Assembly (NCBI RefSeq): GCF_900142215.1
Contig: NZ_FRAC01000007.1
Span: 150,672-214,671, forward strand
From: Anaerocolumna jejuensis DSM 15929
GTDB lineage: Bacteria; Bacillota; Clostridia; Lachnospirales; Lachnospiraceae
Reading direction: 5' to 3'
DNA length: 64,000 nucleotides
The translations under genes and the position numbers were made by a program. The notes below the pieces were generated by a model. That model did not search any database and had not been told where the DNA came from. It saw only the letters and a list, made by a program, of their open reading frames with translations. This document shows positions 50,609 to 60,176 of this stretch, in pieces; position 1 is the stretch's first letter, and every line of letters starts with the position of its first letter.

Positions 50609-51301
50609 ATGAAATATGATTGCTTAGTTATAGATGATGAGTTAGATATTGCCAAAACTACGGCGGAATACTTTGATATGTTCGGTATTAAGACGGCTTA
50701 TGCTACAGAATATGAGGAAGGAATGAAAGTATTTAATGAGAATGAAGTGTCATTACTTATTCTGGATATTAATCTGAAGGAGCACTCCGGGTTTAAATTC
50801 TGTAAAAGCATACGTGAGGAGTCGGATATTCCAATATTGTTTATTAGTGCAAGGGATAGTGAAGGAGACATATTAACAGGATTTAATATTGGAGGAGATG
50901 ATTACATTGTAAAACCATTTACCTTAAATATTTTACTGGCTAAGGCTAGGACCATGCTGAAACGTTATCAAACCTATATAAGGAAGGAAGAACCTGTAGT
51001 ATCGCCTGTTCCCGGACACATTACAATTGATTATAACTACCGCCAGGTTAGTGTTGTCGGAGAAATAGTGAAATTGAAGAATCAGGAATTTCGGCTGCTG
51101 GCATATTTGGTTGAGAATTGTAACCGTGTCATTTCAAAAGAGGAATTGTTTGAGAAGGTGTGGGAGGATGCTTATGTGAGCGATGTTACTTTAAATGTCC
51201 ATATAAGGCGTATCCGTGAAAAAATCGAGCAGGACCCCAAGAATCCAAGGTACATAAAGACAATCTGGGGTGTAGGTTATGTTTTCGAAGTAAAGGTATA
51301 A
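50609..51301 (+). CDS. OmpR-family response regulator
   Basis: A 230-residue response regulator. The receiver domain has the acidic pair CLVIDDE, the phosphorylated Asp in LLILDINLKEH and the Lys in YIVKPFTL. A winged-helix output domain follows (VKLKNQEFRLLAYLVEN, DVTLNVHIRRIREKI, GVGYVFEV). ATG 50609 has AGGATAGG upstream; GTG 50603 is possible. The kinase gene starts seven bases after its stop. It probably controls the convergent ABC exporter and hydrolase genes downstream. Confidence 0.94.
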   Translation: MKYDCLVIDDELDIAKTTAEYFDMFGIKTAYATEYEEGMKVFNENEVSLLILDINLKEHSGFKFCKSIREESDIPILFISARDSEGDILTGFNIGGDDYIVKPFTLNILLAKARTMLKRYQTYIRKEEPVVSPVPGHITIDYNYRQVSVVGEIVKLKNQEFRLLAYLVENCNRVISKEELFEKVWEDAYVSDVTLNVHIRRIREKIEQDPKNPRYIKTIWGVGYVFEVKV

Positions 51302-51308
51302 TGCTGAG

Positions 51309-52568
51309 ATGAAAAAGGTAAAACATATTTTTATAAGTATGGCAGCTGTGACGATAATTGCTATTGCGGGTATCATAATTTTAAATGAACGGCAGCTGGA
51401 ATACAGCAATGATATCGTAGCCCTTAACCGTATAACAATCGAGGCGGGCGAGAACTTTGAGCATTTGGAAGATATGAAGCTGCAGGCAGATATAGGGGCT
51501 TTTGCCATATATGATTTAAAGGGGAAGCTGGTTTACAGTCACGGCTATAATGCCAGTACGATAGTAGAAGCAATGAAAGAAGCCAATGCCATGCAAAATA
51601 TTATCCTGGATAATGTAATCCTTGGTACTGTAGTGCTGGCACCGGCCTATATGGAGGCCGTACACCATTTTCGAACAGAGATAGTAATTATTTTAGGCTG
51701 TGTTCTGGCTGCAATGTGGGGAATTGCGGCAGCAGCGGCTTTTTATATCAATCGCTCAATCATAAGACCATTTGAAGAAATGAAGGCATTTGCCAAGGAA
51801 ATAGCAATAGGAAACCTGGAAATGGATCTTAAGATGGATAAGAAAAATGTCTTTGGTGTATTTACCGAAAGCTTCGATATCATGCGGACGGAGTTAAAGC
51901 ATGCAAGGGAAAAGGCAGAAAAGACAGAAAAGAGCAAAAGGGAACTGGTTGCATCCATCAGCCATGATATTAAGACACCGATTACCTCTATCATGGTTAT
52001 CTGTGAATTCCTAAATGTAGTTATAAAGGACGAGGACCAGCTGGCTAAGATTTTATCCATATCCTCGAAGGCAGAGCAGATCAATCTGATGACGGCTGAT
52101 TTGCTAAACAGTCAGCTTGGGGAATTGGGAGAGTTAAAAGTAACAATCACTTCTATCCTTAGCAGCGATATCCGTAAGATGTTCCAGGTTGCGGACAGCC
52201 AGAAAAAAATAGTGGAGTGTAAGCTGGAGCATTGTATTGTTAAGGCTGATAAAATGCGTTTACAGCAGGTAATTAATAACCTAATTGATAATTCCTATAA
52301 GTATGCGGATACCTCAATCCGGATTGAAAGTATAATCACAGGCAGCCGTTTGTTGATTAGTATTAAAGATATGGGCAAAGGAGTAGCAGAAGAAGAGATA
52401 CATAAGATAAAAGAGAAATATTATCGTGGGAAGGGTACGGAAAATAAACATGGCAGCGGTCTGGGCCTTTATATAGTGAATGATCTTATGAATAAAATGG
52501 AAGGCAGCATATCCTTTCGGAATAAAGAGGATGGATTTGTTGTTGAACTGGAATTAGAATTGGCTTGA
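51309..52568 (+). CDS. sensor histidine kinase
   Basis: A 419-residue membrane kinase: helix at residues 5-24, an extracellular loop of about 100 residues, a second helix near 125-150, a HAMP region (IRPFEEMKAFAKEIAIGNLE), the phosphorylated His in ASISHDIKTPITSI, the N box QVINNLIDNSYKYA and G boxes DMGKGV and GSGLGLYIV. The moderately long extracellular loop suggests direct sensing of an outside ligand. Forms a pair with the preceding regulator. Confidence 0.94.
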   Translation: MKKVKHIFISMAAVTIIAIAGIIILNERQLEYSNDIVALNRITIEAGENFEHLEDMKLQADIGAFAIYDLKGKLVYSHGYNASTIVEAMKEANAMQNIILDNVILGTVVLAPAYMEAVHHFRTEIVIILGCVLAAMWGIAAAAAFYINRSIIRPFEEMKAFAKEIAIGNLEMDLKMDKKNVFGVFTESFDIMRTELKHAREKAEKTEKSKRELVASISHDIKTPITSIMVICEFLNVVIKDEDQLAKILSISSKAEQINLMTADLLNSQLGELGELKVTITSILSSDIRKMFQVADSQKKIVECKLEHCIVKADKMRLQQVINNLIDNSYKYADTSIRIESIITGSRLLISIKDMGKGVAEEEIHKIKEKYYRGKGTENKHGSGLGLYIVNDLMNKMEGSISFRNKEDGFVVELELELA

Positions 52569-52762
52569 TGAATATCGGGTGCTTAAAGGGCTTAGGAAGC
52601 TTAGAGGGCTTATGAGCTAATGGAATTTAGGGAGTTTAGCGAACAGCAAAAAAAGGAACAAATACCGGATGTTGTATAATTTCGATGGATTTATGCGCAT
52701 TATCTGGCATGAGTTTCTTTTTTTTTGCAATAACCTTTTGCAATAGCTCCCTATAATTATTA

Positions 52763-52797
52763 GAGTGGGGGCGGACAAAAACTTGGACTCCCCACTC
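52763..52797. terminator. hairpin between convergent genes
   Basis: GAGTGGGG pairs with CCCCACTC across a 19-base loop, with AATTATT on both outer sides. It lies between the kinase and the reverse-strand hydrolase ends and may terminate both; the T-runs are weak. Confidence 0.55.
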
Positions 52798-52807
52798 AAT
52801 TATTAAG

Positions 52808-54775
52808 CTAATTCATTCTGAATTCAGTTCCCTGTTTTCCGGCAAAAGCAATATAGCCATCTTTTATCAGATACGAAGTCCGGGTGGCATTTTCAAACAG
52901 AGAGGAATCAATTAAGGCGCCGTATTGATTGTATATAAAATAATGGCCTTCTCCTGAGATATCAATGGAGGTATAGGTTCCGGCATCAGTGTCAGTAATA
53001 CGGCACCATCTGGTAAAGCCATCTGCTCCAATGGTATAGGTCCGTTTTTTATCAAGGCTGGATAAATATTCTTCTCCTGCGTATTGAAATCCGTTGGTGG
53101 CTGACAGATATTCTGTATTATCTTTTTTGGTTATGCTGATATCCACGATATCGCGTTTTTTCCCGACATTCGAAAGAGAATTATCACCGGTCACTGCATA
53201 GAGGGAGCCGTTCATCAGAAAATAATTATCGTTGTAACTGGATATTTCACCCCATATATATGGCTGTGACATATAACCTGCACTGGCATACTGTTCGTCC
53301 AGAAGAAAGTACTTTTTATTATTTCTTTTATTCCATGCTGTTTTGGAGCTTTCAGAAGCCTGAAAGTCATCAAGCCTGGCAGCCAGAGTCATACGGGAAA
53401 AGTTCGTTGATACCCCGAAGTATTTTGAATAATATTCTGCCTCCACCGCATACTCATCAGGATTTTTAATCAGGCGGAAACCTTCGGTTATATAGCATTG
53501 TGTAACCGGCAGAAGGGTTTTTAGTATGTTACCGTCTTTACAGACAAAATATCCGGAATCCAGATATGTCAGTTCAAAGGTTTTTTTCATTTTATTGGGT
53601 GATGAGGTTGGTGTGGAAAATAGGGTTAAATACATTTTATTATTTTTAAAAGCAAGGGAAAAGGAAGCGGCACCATTGTATAAACCGGCAAATTCCAGGT
53701 ATTCATCAGGAATGGCGGCCGGCTTACCTGTAAATGAGGTCTGCGGAGTTGTTTCCTGGAGGCCGGTTGTTAAATTTAAGGCACTTAACAGTAATTCATT
53801 TGATAAAAGGGAAGCATAAGTACTGCTGCCTTTTGAGGACACAACAGCAGCGGACATATTGTAATCAGGAAGGACTGTAAGCGCTGCATGGTAACTCTCC
53901 GTATCTCCGCCCTTTTCAATGGCCTGAATGTTATACCTGTTAAAAGGATATGCATTTACATCATCCCATCCTAAACCATAATTACCATCGTATATATGAG
54001 CTCCGGCAGACTGTTCTTTTTTTGATTCGGCTACACTGGCACTGCTGAGTACGGAAGGGTGGTCCTTCATAAATATCGTTGAGAAGGCACATAAGTCCGA
54101 GACAGTTGAAAGAATACCTCCATCCCCAAGTGTAGTTGTAAAATCAGTTGGCATCAGCCGGTTATTCTTATAGGTATCCGCTATATCGGAACTGTCAAAA
54201 TCAGAAAGCATGGTTATGGTATCCCCAGCCCCCAATGGCTTCATGATATTTCTGGTAATATATTCGGTATAAGAAAGTCCGCTTACTGCTTCAATAATCA
54301 GCTCTGCCAATTCAAAAGAGTCATTACTGTATACCGAATAGGCACCGGGCTCTGCTTTTAAACGCTGGGTGCTCAGGTGCTTCAGAATACGGTCATGATT
54401 TGAATTGTCAATACAGCCATACAGGTCAGAATTTGAGTACAGGGAGCCAAGAAGACCGGAGGAATGATTGAGCAGCATGTGGACGGTGATTTTTTTATAA
54501 CGTTCATCTGCCATGGTAAATGCCGGAAGGTAGTCGGATACAGGGGAGTCTAAATCAATAAGCCCCTGGTCTGCCAGCTTTAAAATTGCTGTGGCAGTAA
54601 CTGTTTTACTGACAGAACCTATGCCATACAGCTTGTTTTCTGCTGTAAGGTGGGAATCCTGCTGCACTGCTGCATTACTGTCTGTGTTATTTTTAGCGGG
54701 AGCCTGAACAGGCAGCAGCGTTACGCCCATAAGGAGAGAGAGGCTGAGGAATGTCTTAAAATATAGCTTTTTCAC
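52808..54775 (-). CDS. secreted beta-lactamase-fold serine hydrolase
   Basis: A 655-residue exported protein. The signal peptide (residues 1-28) ends near LLPVQAPA. The penicillin-binding-protein/beta-lactamase fold has the catalytic SxxK in GIGSVSKTVTATAILKLADQ and the second-motif tyrosine in YSVYSNDSFELAELI. About 220 further residues form a C-terminal beta domain without a recognised family. Candidates are a D-peptidase, esterase or resistance enzyme. It is the last gene of a reverse-strand set with an ABC exporter, 16 bases after the permease gene. AGGAGG precedes the ATG. Confidence 0.88.
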   Translation of the reverse strand: MKKLYFKTFLSLSLLMGVTLLPVQAPAKNNTDSNAAVQQDSHLTAENKLYGIGSVSKTVTATAILKLADQGLIDLDSPVSDYLPAFTMADERYKKITVHMLLNHSSGLLGSLYSNSDLYGCIDNSNHDRILKHLSTQRLKAEPGAYSVYSNDSFELAELIIEAVSGLSYTEYITRNIMKPLGAGDTITMLSDFDSSDIADTYKNNRLMPTDFTTTLGDGGILSTVSDLCAFSTIFMKDHPSVLSSASVAESKKEQSAGAHIYDGNYGLGWDDVNAYPFNRYNIQAIEKGGDTESYHAALTVLPDYNMSAAVVSSKGSSTYASLLSNELLLSALNLTTGLQETTPQTSFTGKPAAIPDEYLEFAGLYNGAASFSLAFKNNKMYLTLFSTPTSSPNKMKKTFELTYLDSGYFVCKDGNILKTLLPVTQCYITEGFRLIKNPDEYAVEAEYYSKYFGVSTNFSRMTLAARLDDFQASESSKTAWNKRNNKKYFLLDEQYASAGYMSQPYIWGEISSYNDNYFLMNGSLYAVTGDNSLSNVGKKRDIVDISITKKDNTEYLSATNGFQYAGEEYLSSLDKKRTYTIGADGFTRWCRITDTDAGTYTSIDISGEGHYFIYNQYGALIDSSLFENATRTSYLIKDGYIAFAGKQGTEFRMN

Positions 54776-54791
54776 GGATAAATCCTCCTTT

Positions 54792-57299
54792 CTAATTTTC
54801 TATCAGCTCATAAATAGAGATTCCTTTGATTTTTGCAGTAAGTAAGTAGGAGACAGTATAAGTAAATATGGTCACAATCAGGGCGGCGGCTATCAGTGTA
54901 AGGATGGAAGGTAATTCATATTGGAAGCTGAACCAGCCTGCGAGGGAAAATAGCTTCCTTACAAAAGGAAGGGCTGCTCCATAAGCAATCACGGAACCTA
55001 AAAAGGCACCAACTGCAACGGATGGCATCAGACTGAAGATAAGCTGCTTTCTTAAATCTCTGGTAGTAAATCCCAATGACTTAAGGATGCCAAATTCCAG
55101 TTTTTTGTTGTTGACAGTTTGTTTCACCATAATAGAAAGTACGACGGCAATAATAATTAATGTAATGATCAGGATGAAAACCGCCAGAAGGCCAAAGGCC
55201 AGTTTAAAAATAGCAAGATAACCTGACAGCATGGAGGCGTTTGAAGACACTTCTTTAATGGGATAGGCAGAAGTACCGCCGCTTAAGACTGTGTTACCAT
55301 CAATATTTAAAGCATATTCCATGCTGTCAATGTTATAATTTTGTTTTAATTTAATCATTTTAGTGTCAATGATATGTTTTATTACAGAATAGTTATCATA
55401 GGTATTCCAGGAGGTATTTCCGGATAACAGTTCACTCTGGGTATATCCGAACTTGCTAAATATAAAATCGGCAAATTCCTCATAGGTATAGTCTTTATCA
55501 AGATAAGCGTATATGGTGAGAGGGGTATAGGCCGCATATATGCGTTTATAGCCCTCTTCGCTAAAATAAGTATTGTAAGACATAGTTGAAGTAGTAATAC
55601 CTGTAATGATATAGTCTGCTTTAATACCTATTGAATTTACGGTTATAACATCGCCGATGCTTTTGTGCAATAAACTTGCAACATGAGCAGTAACAGCAAT
55701 TTCATTGTCGTTGACAGGAAAACTCCCTTTTGCTATTTTAATTGTTTCCAGATTCTGAAAATTATCAATAATACGTGCGTTATAGGAGGTATTATTAATC
55801 GTTACGCCTTCCAATCCGGTTCTTATAATTTTTCGTACATGCTCATTCCTGCTGATAATGTCAGAAACGTATTTCATATCCCCATGGGAATCCAAGGTAA
55901 CATTGGCATCTGTTAACTCGCTGTCAAGTATATTTTTAACAAAGGAGTCCTTGATACCAAAGTATTCAAAGAGTATGAATCCAAAGCAAAGTGTAAAGCT
56001 TATGATAGTAATGATCAGGCAGGTAGATATATTCTGTCTTTTAAACATCAGCAAATGCTTGAACGAGAGGATATGGTTGATAGAACCTTTAGCGTGTTCC
56101 AGCTCCACTTCATTTCTTTTAATATTGTGGGATAGAAGTCCTCCCCGGAGGATAACAGCAACAGGCAGTTTTTTTACTCTTGAGGTGGAAAGATAAGCTG
56201 CCAGAGCGATTATAAATGTTGTAATTAAGATTATAATAATGTCCAGGCTTATGTGAACAGTGGTATTAATCCGCACACCGGTGGTCAATATGAGCATCTT
56301 ATGATAGAAGGGGGTACCGGCATAGGAAAGGATGGTGCCTGCTATACTGCTGATAAAGCTGATGCTGATGTATTCGAAGACGTAGCTTAAGGCAATTTGC
56401 CTGCTTGTATATCCCAGGGATTTCAAAGTGCCGATTGCAGTAAGGTTTTCATCAATACCGGACTTGATTCTATAAATTGCCATAATAAGAGCAACCATAA
56501 AAATTATTCCCGAAAAAGCAGCAATAATGCTTGAAATAATGGAAGCAAATAAGGTAAAAACAGCAGAAAAATCCGTACGGGAAGCTGCCTGTTCAATACA
56601 TTGGGTGCTGCTGTTATAAGCGGAAGTATAGTCTGTGAATTGCGACTCGATGTAAGGCAGGGCATCCTTGTCATCCACGGTGAAATTTAACAATGTATTA
56701 GTCCCGAAATTAGAGGCTAAATCCTGAAAAACATCAGCTGTGGCAGCAATTCTTATCTGAGAGAGGTTACTGACTGCTCCAAACTCCGATACATTACAGA
56801 AACCTAATATTTCATAAGTGTATTCCTGTTCAGTGGAGTCCCTTAGTATAAAGGACGAGCCAGTCGTATAACCTAATTCCTGAAAAGCAACGGGTAAATA
56901 AATACCGCTTTTATTCTCCTGCGGCTTCATAATATCAATTTTGGAAATGGAACGCTCAGTATTTATATTCTGAATGAACATGTAGGTGGTGCTTGGATTA
57001 GTGCCGGGTGAGTAGTATTCACCGTTAAATTTGATGATATCCTCTGCGTTAACACCGGTAACATGTTCTTTTGCTTCCAGGAAAGCTGAAAACTCTTCAT
57101 GATACATGTTTGGCGAAAACAGGAGATAGTAATCGGTTCCGTTTAATTTTTTGCCTTGGGATTCAAAGGCTGATTTAACTTCTCCGGTAGATATAATCAT
57201 ATTAAAGAAGCATACGGCAATCATCACAATAATAGCAAATGATAAGGCACCACTATGCTTGCGTTTTAAATTTGTAAGTGCCAAATGAAGTGAAATCAT
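54792..57299 (-). CDS. FtsX-like ABC transporter permease
   Basis: An 835-residue permease with the MacB/FtsX layout: one N-terminal helix (about residues 17-36), a long extracellular domain, three helices with an FtsX domain (about 250-380), then a second, similar half ending with three helices (about 710-830). LNLKSGIDENLTAIGTLKSLGYTS-like coupling helices (IGTLKSLGYTSRQ and FGILKSLGFTTRD) appear in both halves. Such exporters remove peptides or lipids, or transmit force across the membrane. The ATPase gene is 12 bases upstream. Confidence 0.9.
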   Translation of the reverse strand: MISLHLALTNLKRKHSGALSFAIIVMIAVCFFNMIISTGEVKSAFESQGKKLNGTDYYLLFSPNMYHEEFSAFLEAKEHVTGVNAEDIIKFNGEYYSPGTNPSTTYMFIQNINTERSISKIDIMKPQENKSGIYLPVAFQELGYTTGSSFILRDSTEQEYTYEILGFCNVSEFGAVSNLSQIRIAATADVFQDLASNFGTNTLLNFTVDDKDALPYIESQFTDYTSAYNSSTQCIEQAASRTDFSAVFTLFASIISSIIAAFSGIIFMVALIMAIYRIKSGIDENLTAIGTLKSLGYTSRQIALSYVFEYISISFISSIAGTILSYAGTPFYHKMLILTTGVRINTTVHISLDIIIILITTFIIALAAYLSTSRVKKLPVAVILRGGLLSHNIKRNEVELEHAKGSINHILSFKHLLMFKRQNISTCLIITIISFTLCFGFILFEYFGIKDSFVKNILDSELTDANVTLDSHGDMKYVSDIISRNEHVRKIIRTGLEGVTINNTSYNARIIDNFQNLETIKIAKGSFPVNDNEIAVTAHVASLLHKSIGDVITVNSIGIKADYIITGITTSTMSYNTYFSEEGYKRIYAAYTPLTIYAYLDKDYTYEEFADFIFSKFGYTQSELLSGNTSWNTYDNYSVIKHIIDTKMIKLKQNYNIDSMEYALNIDGNTVLSGGTSAYPIKEVSSNASMLSGYLAIFKLAFGLLAVFILIITLIIIAVVLSIMVKQTVNNKKLEFGILKSLGFTTRDLRKQLIFSLMPSVAVGAFLGSVIAYGAALPFVRKLFSLAGWFSFQYELPSILTLIAAALIVTIFTYTVSYLLTAKIKGISIYELIEN

Positions 57300-57311
57300 G
57301 AAATGCCTCCT

Positions 57312-58073
57312 TTACCAATTATTTTCCCGCAGAAAGTCCCGGACCTTTTTCGTGCGGTGCTCCACATCTGCTTCTGTATATTTCTCCAGAAGAATCTCTC
57401 CGCATACCTTGCCGTCCATTAAGTAAATGATACGGTCAGCTCTGACGGCGGCTTTTATATCATGAGTAACCATAATAATGCTCTGCCCCCTATGGTTTAT
57501 GTCCGTAAGAATGTCCAGAACATTTTTGCCCGAAGAGGAATTAAGTGCTCCCGTAGGCTCATCTGCAAATAGGATGTCAGGTCTGTTTATTAAGGAACGA
57601 ATAAGAGCAGCGCGTTGTTTCTCGCCTCCGGATAGCTGGCTGGGAAATTTGCGCCATATTTCTTCTCTCAATCCAACCTGCAGAAAAAGCTCTTTGGCAC
57701 GTTTGATTATTTCAGACTTGTTATTGTTTACAAGATATCCGGCGGTCAATACATTATCCAGAATACTCATATTTTCCAGAAGGTAAATGCTCTGAAATAC
57801 AAAGCCGCAATGTTTTTTTCGGAAGGCAGCCAGCGCATCGCTGTTAAGGTCCTGAAGCTGAGTGCCTCGAAAGATGATCTTGCCAAGGGTCGGCGTATCC
57901 ATTCCGGACAATGCATACAAAAGAGTAGTTTTACCTGATCCGGAGCTGCCCATAATAATGGTAAAATCCCCTTCATAAATATCAATATCTAAATTAGTAA
58001 GGACATGCTGCTGCTGTCCGTCTGATGAAAAGGTCTTACATAATTGCTTTGTTTGTAAAATCGGTTTATTCAT
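57312..58073 (-). CDS. ABC transporter ATP-binding protein (MacB/LolD type)
   Basis: A 253-residue ATPase: Walker A GSSGSGKTTLLYALSGMD, Q-loop GFVFQSIYLL, signature QLSGGEKQRAALIRS, Walker B ILFADEPTGALNS and H-loop MVTHDIKAAV. The LolD/MacB subgroup is indicated by the short length and the FtsX-like permease that follows. First gene of the reverse-strand set ATPase-permease-hydrolase, facing a two-component system. Comparable modules sense and resist antimicrobial peptides. A palindrome lies 160 bases upstream, shared with the divergent LacI gene. Confidence 0.92.
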   Translation of the reverse strand: MNKPILQTKQLCKTFSSDGQQQHVLTNLDIDIYEGDFTIIMGSSGSGKTTLLYALSGMDTPTLGKIIFRGTQLQDLNSDALAAFRKKHCGFVFQSIYLLENMSILDNVLTAGYLVNNNKSEIIKRAKELFLQVGLREEIWRKFPSQLSGGEKQRAALIRSLINRPDILFADEPTGALNSSSGKNVLDILTDINHRGQSIIMVTHDIKAAVRADRIIYLMDGKVCGEILLEKYTEADVEHRTKKVRDFLRENNW

Positions 58074-58233
58074 ATCCTCTTCCTTTCCCGTTCTCTGATA
58101 TCAATATAACACAGGAAGCCGTAATAATCTTTTCCGGCCATTAAACAAATCCTTGTCAAATCCTTAATTATTATATAATTTTTAAAAGGTATTTCAGGCA
58201 AAATATTTAATAAAAGTAAGTAAATCAAAGTAT

Positions 58234-58258
58234 AGTAAAGTTTTAGTAAAACTTTACT
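58234..58258. promoter_or_regulatory. perfect 25-bp palindrome in a divergent promoter region
   Basis: AGTAAAGTTTTA and TAAAACTTTACT are exact complements around a single G. It sits between the exporter genes (reverse) and the LacI gene (forward). Being T/A-centred it lacks the central CG of classic LacI operators, so the binder is open: the LacI protein or the response regulator. Confidence 0.6.
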
Positions 58259-58320
58259 AACTGCTATTGAAGTCCATTTTGGGTTATGCTATATTCGATT
58301 TATCAACAGGAGGTATTAAG

Positions 58321-59295
58321 ATGGCAACACTTAAAGAAATTTCTGAAAGGGCAAAAGTGTCCATGGCAACGGTGTCCAGGGTATTGAATCTGGATGATAC
58401 CATGGCTGTCAGCCCGGAAACCAGGCGTTTGATTTTAGAAATAGCACATCAGATGGGGTATGTGCCGCCAAAGCAGAGAAAGGCAAATGCAAGGAAGACC
58501 ATCACAATTGGGGTAGCTGACTGGAAGATTATTCAGGAGGGATGGCCGAACTTCCGCCTGTCCTCTCTGGGATATCTGGTACAGGGGATTACACAGGAAC
58601 AGGAGGTCCGTTTTGTAAGGCTGAACAGCCATTATATTGATAAAGTGGACGGTATCATAGCCTTTGGTGCTTTTAATACGGAGGAAATTGACAATCTTCA
58701 CCGCCTTTCCTACCATATTGTATTTGTAAATTCCGAGAGGGAAGGCTATCAGCATGATCAGATTGTCATTGATTTTAGTCTGGGAATGCAGCAGATGGTA
58801 GATTTCCTTATAAAGGAAAAGAAATATCAGAAGATAGGCTACATTGGCGGGCTTTATGAGAAGGACCAGGTGAAAATCGGGTATCACAGGCTGGAAGCCC
58901 TGACCAGGTACCTGAAGGAATATGGAAGCTATCAGGAAGAATTAATACTGACAGGTGATTTATCCTATGAGAGCGGATACCGCCTTCTAAAACAGGCTCT
59001 GGAGGCAGAAGACCTGCCGGATGCCCTGCTCCTTGGAAGTGATGCCATAGCGGAAGGTGCGCTGGCAGCAATGGAAGAAGCGGGACTTAGCATACCGGAG
59101 GACATCGCTGTCGTAATCTACAATGATATTGAAACACTAAAGCCTAAGTATCCGGATTATACATCAATTAAGATGTACCCTGATTTTGTATGGCAGACAG
59201 CCATTGAATTATTAATAGAACGCATTCTGAACAGGCGTACCCAGACCATGAAAGTCATAATACCCACCAGACTGTCACTGGGGAAGAGCACCTGA
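58321..59295 (+). CDS. LacI-family transcriptional regulator
   Basis: A 324-residue LacI repressor: helix-turn-helix TLKEISERAKVSMATVSRVLN and hinge, then a periplasmic-binding-protein-like effector domain ending VIIPTRLSLGKST. ATG 58321 has GGAGG seven bases upstream; the longer frame from 58267 lacks support. It heads a gene run with a metallophosphoesterase and a PhnDCEE-type importer, which it may control in response to a phosphorylated or sugar-phosphate ligand. Effector unknown. Confidence 0.93.
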   Translation: MATLKEISERAKVSMATVSRVLNLDDTMAVSPETRRLILEIAHQMGYVPPKQRKANARKTITIGVADWKIIQEGWPNFRLSSLGYLVQGITQEQEVRFVRLNSHYIDKVDGIIAFGAFNTEEIDNLHRLSYHIVFVNSEREGYQHDQIVIDFSLGMQQMVDFLIKEKKYQKIGYIGGLYEKDQVKIGYHRLEALTRYLKEYGSYQEELILTGDLSYESGYRLLKQALEAEDLPDALLLGSDAIAEGALAAMEEAGLSIPEDIAVVIYNDIETLKPKYPDYTSIKMYPDFVWQTAIELLIERILNRRTQTMKVIIPTRLSLGKST

Positions 59296-59347
59296 GCAAA
59301 TGCTCCAAATTTATAAAGTTTCATAAAATTTCTTAAAGGAGATTCCG

Positions 59348-60160
59348 ATGGGTACCATACGATTTTTACATATGTCAGATCTTCATTACCGGGAGCAGTA
59401 TGCTGATAACGGTTTTGAAGCTCTGATTGCCGCCAGGCAGCATCCAAAAGACAATATTATAAAATGCATCAGAGAAGAACGGGAGGACGGCTTTGATTTT
59501 CTCTTACTCACCGGTGATTTGACCCATGAGGGAGAGGAAAGTGACTGCCTTGCCCTGGATGACTTATTAAAAAAAGAGTTGGGGAATATTCCATATATAG
59601 CATTGCCCGGCAACCATGATATCAGAGAGGCCTTTTCCCCCGTCTTTAACAGGAATGGCAGGTTTGAAGGAAATAATGGAGTATACAAAATCAAAGGCCT
59701 TCGGATTATAGTTCTGGATACGGGAAGGTCGGTTAACGGCCTGATTGAAAAGGAACAAATCACATGGTTAAAGGAGGCTTTAAAAGAGCCTTCACCGGAG
59801 GGTTCCCTTTTAGCTCTCCATCATCCGCTGATTGACAACCAGGATGGCCTGCCCTGTGCCCAATACGACGGGGAATTAAAGAAAGTAATAGCAGGCAGTG
59901 ATATTCTTGGTATTTTCTGCGGGCACACCCACCATAACTATATGGCACAGTTTGCCGGAAAGCCTTATTTTACGGCGGATTCCATGGCTTTTTCCATGGT
60001 TACCCATAAGGAGGTGCTTACCTTTAAAAACCATGCCGCCTATACCGTTATGGAGCTTAGAGGCAAGATACTTTCAGCTCAAGTAAAGCAGACAGTACCG
60101 GAAATTTCCGTTACTGCAAGCTTTTCTTCAGATAAATTATCACAACTTTTTAGCCAATGA
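59348..60160 (+). CDS. calcineurin-like metallophosphoesterase
   Basis: A 270-residue cytosolic phosphodiesterase/phosphatase. The five blocks of the fold are visible: HMSDLHYRE, LTGDLTHEGEE, LPGNHDIRE, LALHHPLIDN and CGHTHHNYM. The closest group is the CpdA/GpdQ phosphodiesterases. AAAGGAG precedes the ATG. It lies 17 bases before a PhnD-like binding protein, so it probably cleaves the imported organophosphate or phosphodiester. Specificity cannot be read. Confidence 0.92.
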   Translation: MGTIRFLHMSDLHYREQYADNGFEALIAARQHPKDNIIKCIREEREDGFDFLLLTGDLTHEGEESDCLALDDLLKKELGNIPYIALPGNHDIREAFSPVFNRNGRFEGNNGVYKIKGLRIIVLDTGRSVNGLIEKEQITWLKEALKEPSPEGSLLALHHPLIDNQDGLPCAQYDGELKKVIAGSDILGIFCGHTHHNYMAQFAGKPYFTADSMAFSMVTHKEVLTFKNHAAYTVMELRGKILSAQVKQTVPEISVTASFSSDKLSQLFSQ

Positions 60161-60176
60161 AAGAGAGGAAAGAAGA

